In this document: one piece after another, positions 1 through 5,575 of the stretch
Position numbering within the stretch: position 1 is the stretch's first letter
How the letters are laid out: the number at the start of each line of letters is the position of its first letter
Assembly (NCBI GenBank): GCA_019090845.1
Contig: JAHRVD010000029.1
Coordinates: 1-6,562 of the forward strand
Source of the DNA: Marinosulfonomonas sp.
Lineage (GTDB): Bacteria; Pseudomonadota; Alphaproteobacteria; Rhodobacterales; Rhodobacteraceae
DNA length: 6,562 bases
Direction: 5' to 3'
Made by a program: the position numbers and the translations under genes
Notes under the pieces: generated by a model
What the model saw: the letters and a program-made list of their open reading frames with translations, nothing else
The model's database searches: none
What the model was told of the DNA's origin: nothing

Positions 1-865
1 CCGACACCAGCAACCCAACCGTCAGTCCCTGAAGCTCATCCAGAGTAACACCGATCATCCGGTCATCAAGTTCACCCGGAATCGGCGCGCCCTGCGCATT
101 GATGAAACGCCCGCAAAGAACACCGGTCGCACCTTGTTTTATATACCAGTCCAAATCCCTTTTACTGGCGACACCGCTGCTGACGACGTGGCTGTCAGGC
201 CCGCAGGAACCAGCTGCAAAAATGGCCTTATTGCACTGACCAAGGGATTCTAGCTGGGCCCGGATAATCGGCTCGTCGCGCAACCTTTGGGCAAGTTCCG
301 GATCGCTTAGCACTGCGGGCGCATGCAGATTGATGCATTTCGCGCCAAGGTTTTGCGCCAGACGGGCCGAGCAGATTTCAGCGGTGAACCCATAAGGTGT
401 GGCCATCGAACCGACGAGCTGGGAAACGGTCACGTCACGGATTTTGGTTTTCGCAATAGCTTCGGCAACCTCATAAACAGTTCGCCCCCAAGCCACGCCC
501 AGACGGTCGCCGGGATTGAGCAAGTTGGGCAACCATTCGGCGGTGCCACGAGCAACACGCATAAGGGGTTTATCGCCGCCGCCAACACCATCGGGGACAA
601 CGTAGGCAGCTTGCAAATTAAACCGTTCGCGCAGTTCCTGCGCCAACTGATGTGATGTGAAAACCTCGGGTGCAAGACTGATCCGGATATAGCCGCGTTC
701 GCGCGCTTCCTGCAGATAGTTCACCACCGTTGCCCGCGAAACCTGCAAGTTCTTTGCGATCTCGTTCTGGTTCAATCCATCATTATAATACATCCAGGCA
801 GCCTCGATCACGATACTCTCACCGCTGATCTGCCCTACGGTTCGCCGCCGCGTTACTGGTGCCAT
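1..865 (-). CDS. SorC-family sugar-binding transcriptional regulator (C-terminus cut by window edge)
   Basis: The minus-strand frame is open from an ATG at 865-863 to the window edge, giving 288 residues without a stop. Family members are usually about 310-320 residues, so roughly the last 25-30 are missing. Residues about 17-62 form the DNA-binding part: EAAWMYYNDGLNQNEIA followed by VSRATVVNYLQEARERGYI, a classic helix-turn-helix with the recognition helix near 43-52. The rest matches the SorC sugar-phosphate-binding domain, including GVAWGRTVYEVA (123-134), SQLVGS (148-153), AAGSCGP (217-223) and GATGVLCGRFIN (245-256). Proteins of this family bind phosphorylated sugars or polyols and usually control a neighbouring catabolic operon and themselves. 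The gene is divergent from the aldolase-dehydrogenase, with 96 bases between them that carry operator-like repeats, so that gene is its most likely target. AAAGGAG at 877-871 lies 5 bases before the ATG and supports this start. The effector cannot be read from the sequence. Confidence 0.93.
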   Translation of the reverse strand, partial: MAPVTRRRTVGQISGESIVIEAAWMYYNDGLNQNEIAKNLQVSRATVVNYLQEARERGYIRISLAPEVFTSHQLAQELRERFNLQAAYVVPDGVGGGDKPLMRVARGTAEWLPNLLNPGDRLGVAWGRTVYEVAEAIAKTKIRDVTVSQLVGSMATPYGFTAEICSARLAQNLGAKCINLHAPAVLSDPELAQRLRDEPIIRAQLESLGQCNKAIFAAGSCGPDSHVVSSGVASKRDLDWYIKQGATGVLCGRFINAQGAPIPGELDDRMIGVTLDELQGLTVGLLVS

Positions 866-870
866 GAACA

Positions 871-877
871 CTCCTTT
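871..877 (-). promoter_or_regulatory. Ribosome binding site of the SorC regulator gene
   Basis: On the minus strand, AAAGGAG sits 5 bases before the ATG at 865. It is a near-perfect Shine-Dalgarno match and fixes the start of the regulator. Confidence 0.75.
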
Positions 878-883
878 TACATA

Positions 884-912
884 TTTGACACTTCATACTG
901 ACATTTGTCAAA
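884..912. promoter_or_regulatory. Putative SorC operator in the divergent intergenic region
   Basis: Seen directly: TTTGACA at 884-890 and its exact reverse complement TGTCAAA at 906-912, separated by 15 bases. A third half-site, TGACA at 899-903, forms a compact palindrome with the right arm (TGACA-TT-TGTCA, 899-910). Three copies of one half-site in 29 bases between a regulator and its divergent neighbour suggest the SorC binding site. SorC proteins commonly act as tetramers on repeated half-sites. The outer arms also read as -35-like TTGACA in both directions. At 17-base spacing they face weak -10-like hexamers, TCAAAA at 908-913 on plus and TCAAAT at 888-883 on minus, so operator and promoters may coincide. 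The minus-strand version would start transcription almost at the ribosome binding site, so the exact promoters are uncertain. Confidence 0.55.
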
Positions 913-946
913 ACTTGTGCTTTAACGGCGGAAACCGCAGACAACT

Positions 947-952
947 GGAAGG
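947..952 (+). promoter_or_regulatory. Ribosome binding site of the aldolase-dehydrogenase gene
   Basis: GGAAGG lies 9 bases before the ATG at 962. It is a moderate Shine-Dalgarno match that supports this start. Confidence 0.55.
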
Positions 953-961
953 CGACTAGCC

Positions 962-3040
962 ATGATCCAAAACAAATGGGATGACGCGGACGAAAGGCGT
1001 TTTGTAGATGCGGCTGGTAGTGATCCGGCAGATCAAGAGCTTGCGCGCCGGGTCTACACATCCCGTTTAATCGGCCAGGATCACGATCTTGTTCTGCATG
1101 GCGGCGGCAACACTTCTTGCAAGGTGAAGCGGCGCGACATTTTCGGTAATGAGATTGATGTCTTGCACGTAAAAGGCAGTGGTTGGGATCTGGGGGCCAT
1201 CCAGGCCCCCGGCCTGCCCGGCGTGTGCCTGAAGCCGCTTCAAGAACTGCGCGCGCTTGGTGCATTGAGCGACGAGGATATGGTCAATTTTCAGCGTGGC
1301 AACCTGCTGGATTCGACATCGCCTAATCCCTCGGTAGAAACCTTGCTGCACGCGTTCCTGCCCCATACCTTTGTGGGTCATACCCACGCAACGGCGATGT
1401 TGGCGCTGGCCGATCTGCCAAACGCCAAGGCGGTGGTTGGCGAGATTTTTGGCAACCGTCTGGCCGTTGTTCCTTTTATCATGCCCGGATTTGAGTTGGC
1501 CAAAGTTGCCGCCGAAATTTTTGACAACAACCCCGACGTAGAAGGCCTGCTCCTGATTAATCACGGCCATTTTGCCTTTGGTGACAGCGCCAGACAATCC
1601 TACGACCGGCTGATTGAACATACGAACATGGTCGAGGACTGGCTGGAAATAACCAGCGGCGCGGTTCCCAAATCCGCTGGTGGACGCTCCCCCGAAATGA
1701 CCGCAGAATCGACGGATATTCTGCCCTTGCTACGTGGCATCATCGGCGACGCCAACGCAGCGTTCAGCGGTGATCGCGATGCAAAAATGCCTGTGATGAA
1801 CCTGCGCAATGGTGAAAATATCCAACAGTTCTTTGAGCGCAATGATCTGGCCGTTCTGTCGCGCCGCGGCGTTGCCACGCCCGACCATGTCATCCGCACC
1901 AAGAACTATCCCTTATACCTAAGCTCGGAAATGCTGGCCGGGGGACGTGCGGCCATCAGTAAAGCGGTGGATGATTTCATCGCGGAATACACAACCTATT
2001 TCACCCTGAACGCCGCCCGATTCAAAGCCGAAACGGGTGGTGAGAAAACGATGTTGTCCCCTGCCCCAAATCTAGCGTGGATTGAGGGCGTCGGCATCGT
2101 TGGCATATCGGCGGATGCCAAAGCGGCCAGCATCGCGTCGGATCTGGCCGCGCAAAACATGACGGCAATGACAAACGGCGAGGATTGCGGTGGCTTTCAT
2201 CCGGTTGGCCCCGAAAAACTGTTCGACATGGAATATTGGTCACTGGAACAAGCCAAACTTGGCAAAGGCACCCCGCCGCCGTTTCAGGGTCGGGTCGTCA
2301 TGGTCACCGGTGGCGGCGGCGCGATTGGCCTTGCCACGGCACGTGAATTTGCAGCGCTTGGAGCCAATCTGTTCATCGTCGATCTGAAGCAGGATGCGTT
2401 GGACCATGCGCTGTCTGAGCTGGGCAAGGGCCACGGTGGCATCGCGATGGACATCACGGGCGACGATGCCGGGGAGCGGGCCATGGCCGCTTGCATTCAG
2501 GAATTTGGCGGGCTGGACATTCTTGTATCCAACGCCGGTGCAGCCTGGAGCGGTGAAATGGCCAAACTGGACAACACGACATTGCGTAAAAGTTTCGAAT
2601 TGAACTTCTTTGCTCATCAGACTTTTGCCAAAGCCGCAGCGGCAGTGTTTTCGGCACAGGGGCGCGGTGGGCAGATTTTGTTCAATGTTTCAAAACAGGC
2701 TGTAAATCCCGGCAGAAGCATGGGCGCATACGGCATTCCCAAGGCGGCGACGTTCTTTCTATTGCGCCAGTTGGCGTTAGAACTGGGGCCAAGCGGCGTG
2801 CGGGTAAATGGTATCAACGCGGACCGAATTCGTTCAGGCCTGCTTGACGATGCCTTTGTTTCAGAGCGGGCCAAAGCGCGCGGGATTGATGAAAACACCT
2901 ATATGGCAGGCAATCTGATCCGGCGTGAGGTCGAAGCCAAACACGTTGCTCAGGCCTTTGTCACACTGGCTAAAAGCGAGCGCACAACGGCGCATGTGAT
3001 GACGGTTGATGGCGGCAATATTGAAGCCGCCCTGCGTTAA
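962..3040 (+). CDS. Bifunctional class II aldolase / short-chain dehydrogenase (RhaD-type)
   Basis: This 692-residue cytoplasmic enzyme has two fused catalytic domains. The N-terminal class II aldolase keeps GGGNTS (47-52) and KGSGWDLG (71-78) for substrate and phosphate binding, the likely catalytic acid E126 in PSVE, and the zinc ligands H140, H142 (HTH) and H201 (NHG). A linker region (about 230-440) leads to an SDR domain with the glycine-rich TGGGGAIG (449-456), D474 ending the second beta strand (suggesting NAD rather than NADP), NAG (524-526), N548, S577 and YGIPK with Y590 and K594. S577 is 13 residues before Y590, as in active SDRs, and the tail is VDGGNIEAALR. Known family members, such as rhizobial RhaD, cleave L-rhamnulose-1-phosphate to DHAP and L-lactaldehyde and oxidise the latter to L-lactate; length and architecture match. 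No rhamnose isomerase or kinase is in the window, so the substrate could be another phosphorylated ketose. The symbol is left blank for that reason. All catalytic residues are present and the gene looks intact. Control by the divergent SorC regulator is inferred. Confidence 0.92.
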   Translation: MIQNKWDDADERRFVDAAGSDPADQELARRVYTSRLIGQDHDLVLHGGGNTSCKVKRRDIFGNEIDVLHVKGSGWDLGAIQAPGLPGVCLKPLQELRALGALSDEDMVNFQRGNLLDSTSPNPSVETLLHAFLPHTFVGHTHATAMLALADLPNAKAVVGEIFGNRLAVVPFIMPGFELAKVAAEIFDNNPDVEGLLLINHGHFAFGDSARQSYDRLIEHTNMVEDWLEITSGAVPKSAGGRSPEMTAESTDILPLLRGIIGDANAAFSGDRDAKMPVMNLRNGENIQQFFERNDLAVLSRRGVATPDHVIRTKNYPLYLSSEMLAGGRAAISKAVDDFIAEYTTYFTLNAARFKAETGGEKTMLSPAPNLAWIEGVGIVGISADAKAASIASDLAAQNMTAMTNGEDCGGFHPVGPEKLFDMEYWSLEQAKLGKGTPPPFQGRVVMVTGGGGAIGLATAREFAALGANLFIVDLKQDALDHALSELGKGHGGIAMDITGDDAGERAMAACIQEFGGLDILVSNAGAAWSGEMAKLDNTTLRKSFELNFFAHQTFAKAAAAVFSAQGRGGQILFNVSKQAVNPGRSMGAYGIPKAATFFLLRQLALELGPSGVRVNGINADRIRSGLLDDAFVSERAKARGIDENTYMAGNLIRREVEAKHVAQAFVTLAKSERTTAHVMTVDGGNIEAALR

Positions 3041-3154
3041 TCCAGAAAAACTGTGGTCAGCCTGCAAATTGGATTGGCATTTGATCTCGTATTAGCGGCA
3101 TATTCTTATTAAAATGCCCGCAAATCGTTATTTTGAATTTCAAAAGGAAATACC
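3041..3154. other. Intergenic region before the winged-helix regulator gene
   Basis: These 114 AT-rich bases separate the aldolase-dehydrogenase from the next gene on the same strand. There is no convincing terminator after the aldolase stop; the only hairpin is a weak CAG-N5-CTG at 3043-3053. A TAAAAT hexamer at 3110-3115 could be a -10 element, but no good -35 lies at the right distance. CAAAT (3065-3069) and ATTTG (3079-3083) form a short inverted repeat. The clear element is the palindrome at 3131-3145, listed separately. The regulator probably has its own promoter here, though read-through from the aldolase gene is possible. Confidence 0.5.
3131..3145. promoter_or_regulatory. Perfect palindrome, putative autoregulatory operator of the winged-helix regulator
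   Basis: TTTTGAA at 3131-3137 and its exact reverse complement TTCAAAA at 3139-3145 flank a single central base. The site abuts the ribosome binding site (AAGGA, 3144-3148) of the downstream MarR-like gene. A 15-bp palindrome with 7-bp arms is the size and symmetry expected for a dimeric winged-helix repressor, so autoregulation is the simplest reading. The AT-rich composition raises the chance of coincidence. Confidence 0.45.
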
Positions 3155-3670
3155 ATGAGCGAACCCGGCCGCCGCCGTATCGTTTCCTCTCGCCACCTTG
3201 CCCAAGGCGAGGGCTGGGAAACCTCGGAATTCGAGTTTGGAATGATCATTGCTTACAATGCCTTTAGCCGGTGGATGCAGCGGTGTATGGCGGCCGCTGG
3301 CATGCCCGAACTAAGCTCTCTGGAAATCCTTGTGTTGCACAACACCAACCATCGCGCCCGCGAGAAACGGCTGGCGGATATCGCATTTCTTCTGAATATC
3401 GAGGATACGCATACGATCAATTACGCTTTGCGAAAACTGCTGAAACTTGATCTTCTCACTTCGCGAAAGCGCGGCAAAGAAGTGTTCTACCTAACGTCTG
3501 AAAAGGGCCGTGATCTGTGCGAGCGCTATCGAATAATACGCCAGCAATGCCTGCTGGAAGCCATGCCACAAAATGGGGTTTCCGGCGATGAACTAAGCAA
3601 GTTTGGCGCAATCCTGCGTTCAATGTCGGGGCAATATGATCAGGCCAGCCGCGCGGCGTCTTCGCTTTAG
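3155..3670 (+). CDS. Winged-helix MarR-like transcriptional regulator
   Basis: This 171-residue protein resembles the group of predicted MarR-type winged-helix regulators common in alphaproteobacteria (the COG5631 type, recalled rather than searched). Residues 25-48 (start EFEFGMIIAYNAFSRW) form the N-terminal helix typical of MarR dimers. SSLEILVLH (54-62) is the next helix. KRLADIAFLLNIEDTHTINY (71-90) followed by ALRKLLKLDLL (91-101) is the helix-turn-helix and recognition helix. SRKRGKEVFYLTSEKG (103-118) is the beta wing. The C-terminal helix (119-136) would complete the dimer interface. AAGGA lies 6 bases before the ATG and supports this start. No ligand can be predicted. It is convergent with the TRAP operon and overlaps dctM by 4 bases, and it follows the aldolase gene by 114 bases. 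It may control the transporter, the aldolase gene, or only itself; the palindrome before its own gene favours at least autoregulation. Confidence 0.87.
   Translation: MSEPGRRRIVSSRHLAQGEGWETSEFEFGMIIAYNAFSRWMQRCMAAAGMPELSSLEILVLHNTNHRAREKRLADIAFLLNIEDTHTINYALRKLLKLDLLTSRKRGKEVFYLTSEKGRDLCERYRIIRQQCLLEAMPQNGVSGDELSKFGAILRSMSGQYDQASRAASSL
3667..3670. other. Tail-to-tail overlap of two stop codons
   Basis: The four bases TTAG carry the TAG stop of the plus-strand winged-helix regulator (3668-3670) and the TAA stop of the minus-strand dctM (3669-3667). The two genes therefore converge with no intergenic space, and any terminator for either must lie inside the other gene. Confidence 0.9.
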
Positions 3671-4968
3671 TTACCCATGGCGTTGGGTAGCAATGTTACG
3701 ATGCCCGGGAAGACGGTGATTATCAAAGCGCCAAGCAGCAACAGGAAGAAGAACGGCAAGGCAGCCATCGCCACGCGCAAAATATTGATGCCCGTCAGCC
3801 CCTGTATGACGAACAGGTTGAACCCGACCGGTGGGGTGATCTGGCTCATCTCGACGACCAGAACCAAATAGATACCGAACCAGAGCGGATCAATGCCCGC
3901 GGCTTCGACCATTGGCAGGATGATTGATGTGGTCAGAACGACGACTGAAATCCCGTCCAGAAAACAACCCAGAATAATGAAGAAAACAGTAAGCACAGCC
4001 AGCAAGGCATAGGGCGACAGATTGAAGGTTCCGATCCAGTTGGCCAGATTTCGCGGGATGCCGGTGAAACCCATCGCGATAGACAGGAACGCGGCTCCAA
4101 GCAGGATAAAGGCAATCATGCAGGATGTTTTGGTGGCCGACATCAGCGCGTCGATGAACGCTGCCCGGCTGAAATTACCGGTGCTTGCTGCCAGCAAGGT
4201 GGCCAGCAGCACACCCAAAGCCGCCGCATCCGTGGGCGAGGCAACCCCAGTATAGATCGACCCGATCACACCACCGATTAACAAGATCACCGGAATCAAG
4301 CGCCGCGAGGCCCGAATTTTCTCGGCAAATGAAGGACGGGCGGTTTCGTCGGGGATTGACGAGGGGTTTCTTAATGCGCTGATCGCCACATAACCTGCAA
4401 ACAGACCCACCAACAGCAACCCCGGCAACACGCCTGCTACAAACAGACGGGCAATCGATTGTTCCGTTGCGACACCATAAACGATCAGGATGATCGACGG
4501 CGGTATCAACAGACCAAGGGTCGCCGACCCGGCCAGCGTTCCAAGGATCAGTTTTTCCGGATACCCGCGCCGCGTCAGTTCAGGCACCGACATCCGCCCA
4601 ATCGTGGCAGCGGTTGCGGCAGACGATCCGGAAACCGCAGCGAAAATCGCGCATCCAAGGATATTCACGTGTAACAGCCTGCCCGGGATCCGGCCAAGCC
4701 AAGGTGCGAGACCTGAAAACATATCTTCGCTAAGCCTTGATCGAAGCAGTATTTCGCCCATCAAAATGAACAGCGGCAGCGCGGCCAATGGCCAACTGTG
4801 ACTATGGCCCCAAAGCGTCGTGGCCAGCACCAGCCCTTCGGGAGCATTTGAAAAGGCAACAATGGCTACGAAGGCCATGATCAGCAGCGACAAAGCCACC
4901 CACACGCCGGCGGCCAGCAGGAATAGCAGAACGCCAAGAAGAATACCAAAGATCATTGGATCAGACAT
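3667..4968 (-). CDS. dctM: TRAP transporter large permease subunit (DctM family)
   Basis: This 433-residue inner-membrane protein is the channel-forming subunit of a sodium-driven TRAP importer. It is hydrophobic throughout and has the usual family length (about 425-440). Family signatures appear in order: PLFILMGEILLRS (65-77), AAVSGSSAATAATIGRMSVP (110-129), RRGYP (133-137), GSATLGLLIPPSIILIVYG (147-165), SPTDAAALG (244-252), GCFLDGISVVVL (334-345) and ITPPVGFNLFVIQG (377-390). The repeated SGSSAA and TPPVGFN regions belong to the two inverted halves that form the transport site and sodium sites. The start ATG follows the dctQ stop by 4 bases, and its GGAG ribosome site (4979-4976) overlaps the dctQ end, so the two are almost certainly translationally coupled. 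The subunit itself does not set substrate specificity; that depends mainly on the binding protein upstream. It ends by overlapping the convergent regulator gene. Confidence 0.95.
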   Translation of the reverse strand: MSDPMIFGILLGVLLFLLAAGVWVALSLLIMAFVAIVAFSNAPEGLVLATTLWGHSHSWPLAALPLFILMGEILLRSRLSEDMFSGLAPWLGRIPGRLLHVNILGCAIFAAVSGSSAATAATIGRMSVPELTRRGYPEKLILGTLAGSATLGLLIPPSIILIVYGVATEQSIARLFVAGVLPGLLLVGLFAGYVAISALRNPSSIPDETARPSFAEKIRASRRLIPVILLIGGVIGSIYTGVASPTDAAALGVLLATLLAASTGNFSRAAFIDALMSATKTSCMIAFILLGAAFLSIAMGFTGIPRNLANWIGTFNLSPYALLAVLTVFFIILGCFLDGISVVVLTTSIILPMVEAAGIDPLWFGIYLVLVVEMSQITPPVGFNLFVIQGLTGINILRVAMAALPFFFLLLLGALIITVFPGIVTLLPNAMGN

Positions 4969-4972
4969 GGGC

Positions 4973-5497
4973 TTACTCCGATCCTGTGTCGATGAGTACA
5001 GGTGCTCGGGCGCGCAACGCCTCGATCAATGTGTCCAGAAATGCAATTGTAAGCAGCCCCAGACCGGCCACCATGGCCAGCTGCGGAATCCACAACGGTA
5101 TTGCGATGATCCCGGTGGACATATCGCCATAGTGATAGCTTTCACCAAGCAAAGCGCCCGCGAACCAAGTGGCATAGCCCGCCATTGCGGCCCCCAGCGC
5201 CAGAGCTACCAGCTCCAACAGCCAGCGCGGTCGCTCTGGCAGGTTTTGCACGATCAGGTTCACCCGGATATGACCACCGGCGCGTAGGGTAAAAGCGAGT
5301 GCGAGGAAAGACGCAGTCGACAGGAAATACCCGGCGAAATCAGCATAGGATGGAATGGTGAATGACAGGTCCGGCCCGCCAAATCGTGCCAGTATATTGA
5401 GCATGACCTGCGCTGAAACGATCAGGCATATTCCAATTATCGAAAGGGCCGAAATTCCGCCCGCGACCTTGTAAGCTGTGTCCAGAAAACGACGCAT
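4973..5497 (-). CDS. dctQ: TRAP transporter small permease subunit (DctQ family)
   Basis: This is an inner-membrane protein of 174 residues from the ATG at 5497, with four predicted membrane segments at about 12-34, 51-71, 92-116 and 134-156. The family motif LRAGGHIRVNLI (71-82) lies between the second and third. DctQ binds the large permease and is required for transport. The frame stays open upstream to a TTG at 5548 with another ATG at 5509. The ATG at 5497 is preferred because the protein then begins MRRFLDTAYK, like other small subunits. It also has a G-rich stretch (GGGGGGGAA) just before it, and the TTG start would lie inside the intercistronic hairpin. It follows dctP by 78 bases and precedes dctM by 4. 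The reading is secure for family and less so for the exact start. Confidence 0.9.
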   Translation of the reverse strand: MRRFLDTAYKVAGGISALSIIGICLIVSAQVMLNILARFGGPDLSFTIPSYADFAGYFLSTASFLALAFTLRAGGHIRVNLIVQNLPERPRWLLELVALALGAAMAGYATWFAGALLGESYHYGDMSTGIIAIPLWIPQLAMVAGLGLLTIAFLDTLIEALRARAPVLIDTGSE

Positions 5498-5498
5498 A

Positions 5499-5507
5499 TT
5501 CCCCCCC
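5499..5507 (-). promoter_or_regulatory. G-rich ribosome binding site deciding the dctQ start
   Basis: On the minus strand, seven G residues followed by AA lie just before the ATG at 5497. The alternative ATG at 5509 has only a weak GGG upstream. The run is an imperfect Shine-Dalgarno but the best available. Confidence 0.4.
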
Positions 5508-5531
5508 ATTGGATGCCCGTTAATCGGTGCG

Positions 5532-5566
5532 CGGGCCCACGCCGGCAATCAAGCAACATGGGCCCG
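5532..5566 (-). promoter_or_regulatory. Intercistronic hairpin between dctP and dctQ
   Basis: CGGGCCCA at 5532-5539 and TGGGCCCG at 5559-5566 form an 8-bp GC-rich stem, extendable by one G-U pair, with a 19-base loop. It starts 9 bases after the dctP stop. On the operon strand no T-run follows, so it is not a standard terminator in that direction. A stem here could protect the 3' end of the dctP message or partly reduce transcription of dctQM, since cells generally need far more binding protein than permease. On the plus strand the stem is followed by TTTCGTTTTTT, which resembles an intrinsic terminator for transcription running antisense to dctP. Confidence 0.6.
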
Positions 5567-5575
5567 TTTCGTTTT

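Noticed and set aside
323..675. Open frames on both strands (323-655 plus and 430-675 minus)
   Set aside because: Both lie inside the SorC regulator, whose frame on the minus strand gives a continuous family-like protein. Their own translations look like no known protein.
819..1621. Minus-strand open frames of 148 and 184 residues opposite the aldolase domain
   Set aside because: They are antisense to strongly conserved catalytic motifs of the aldolase, and the first also runs through the divergent control region. Composition is typical of shadow frames.
3041..3055. CCAGAAAAACTGTGG as a terminator after the aldolase gene
   Set aside because: The stem is only three base pairs with a mismatch beyond it, and no T-run follows.
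4459..5287. Plus-strand open frames of 71, 103 and 155 residues opposite dctM and dctQ
   Set aside because: They mirror the hydrophobic transporter genes and show no recognisable domain; the minus-strand proteins account for this sequence fully.
5501..5507. Run of seven C (plus strand) as a phase-variation tract
   Set aside because: It lies in the ribosome-binding region before the preferred dctQ start rather than inside a coding frame, and seven bases is short for a switching tract.
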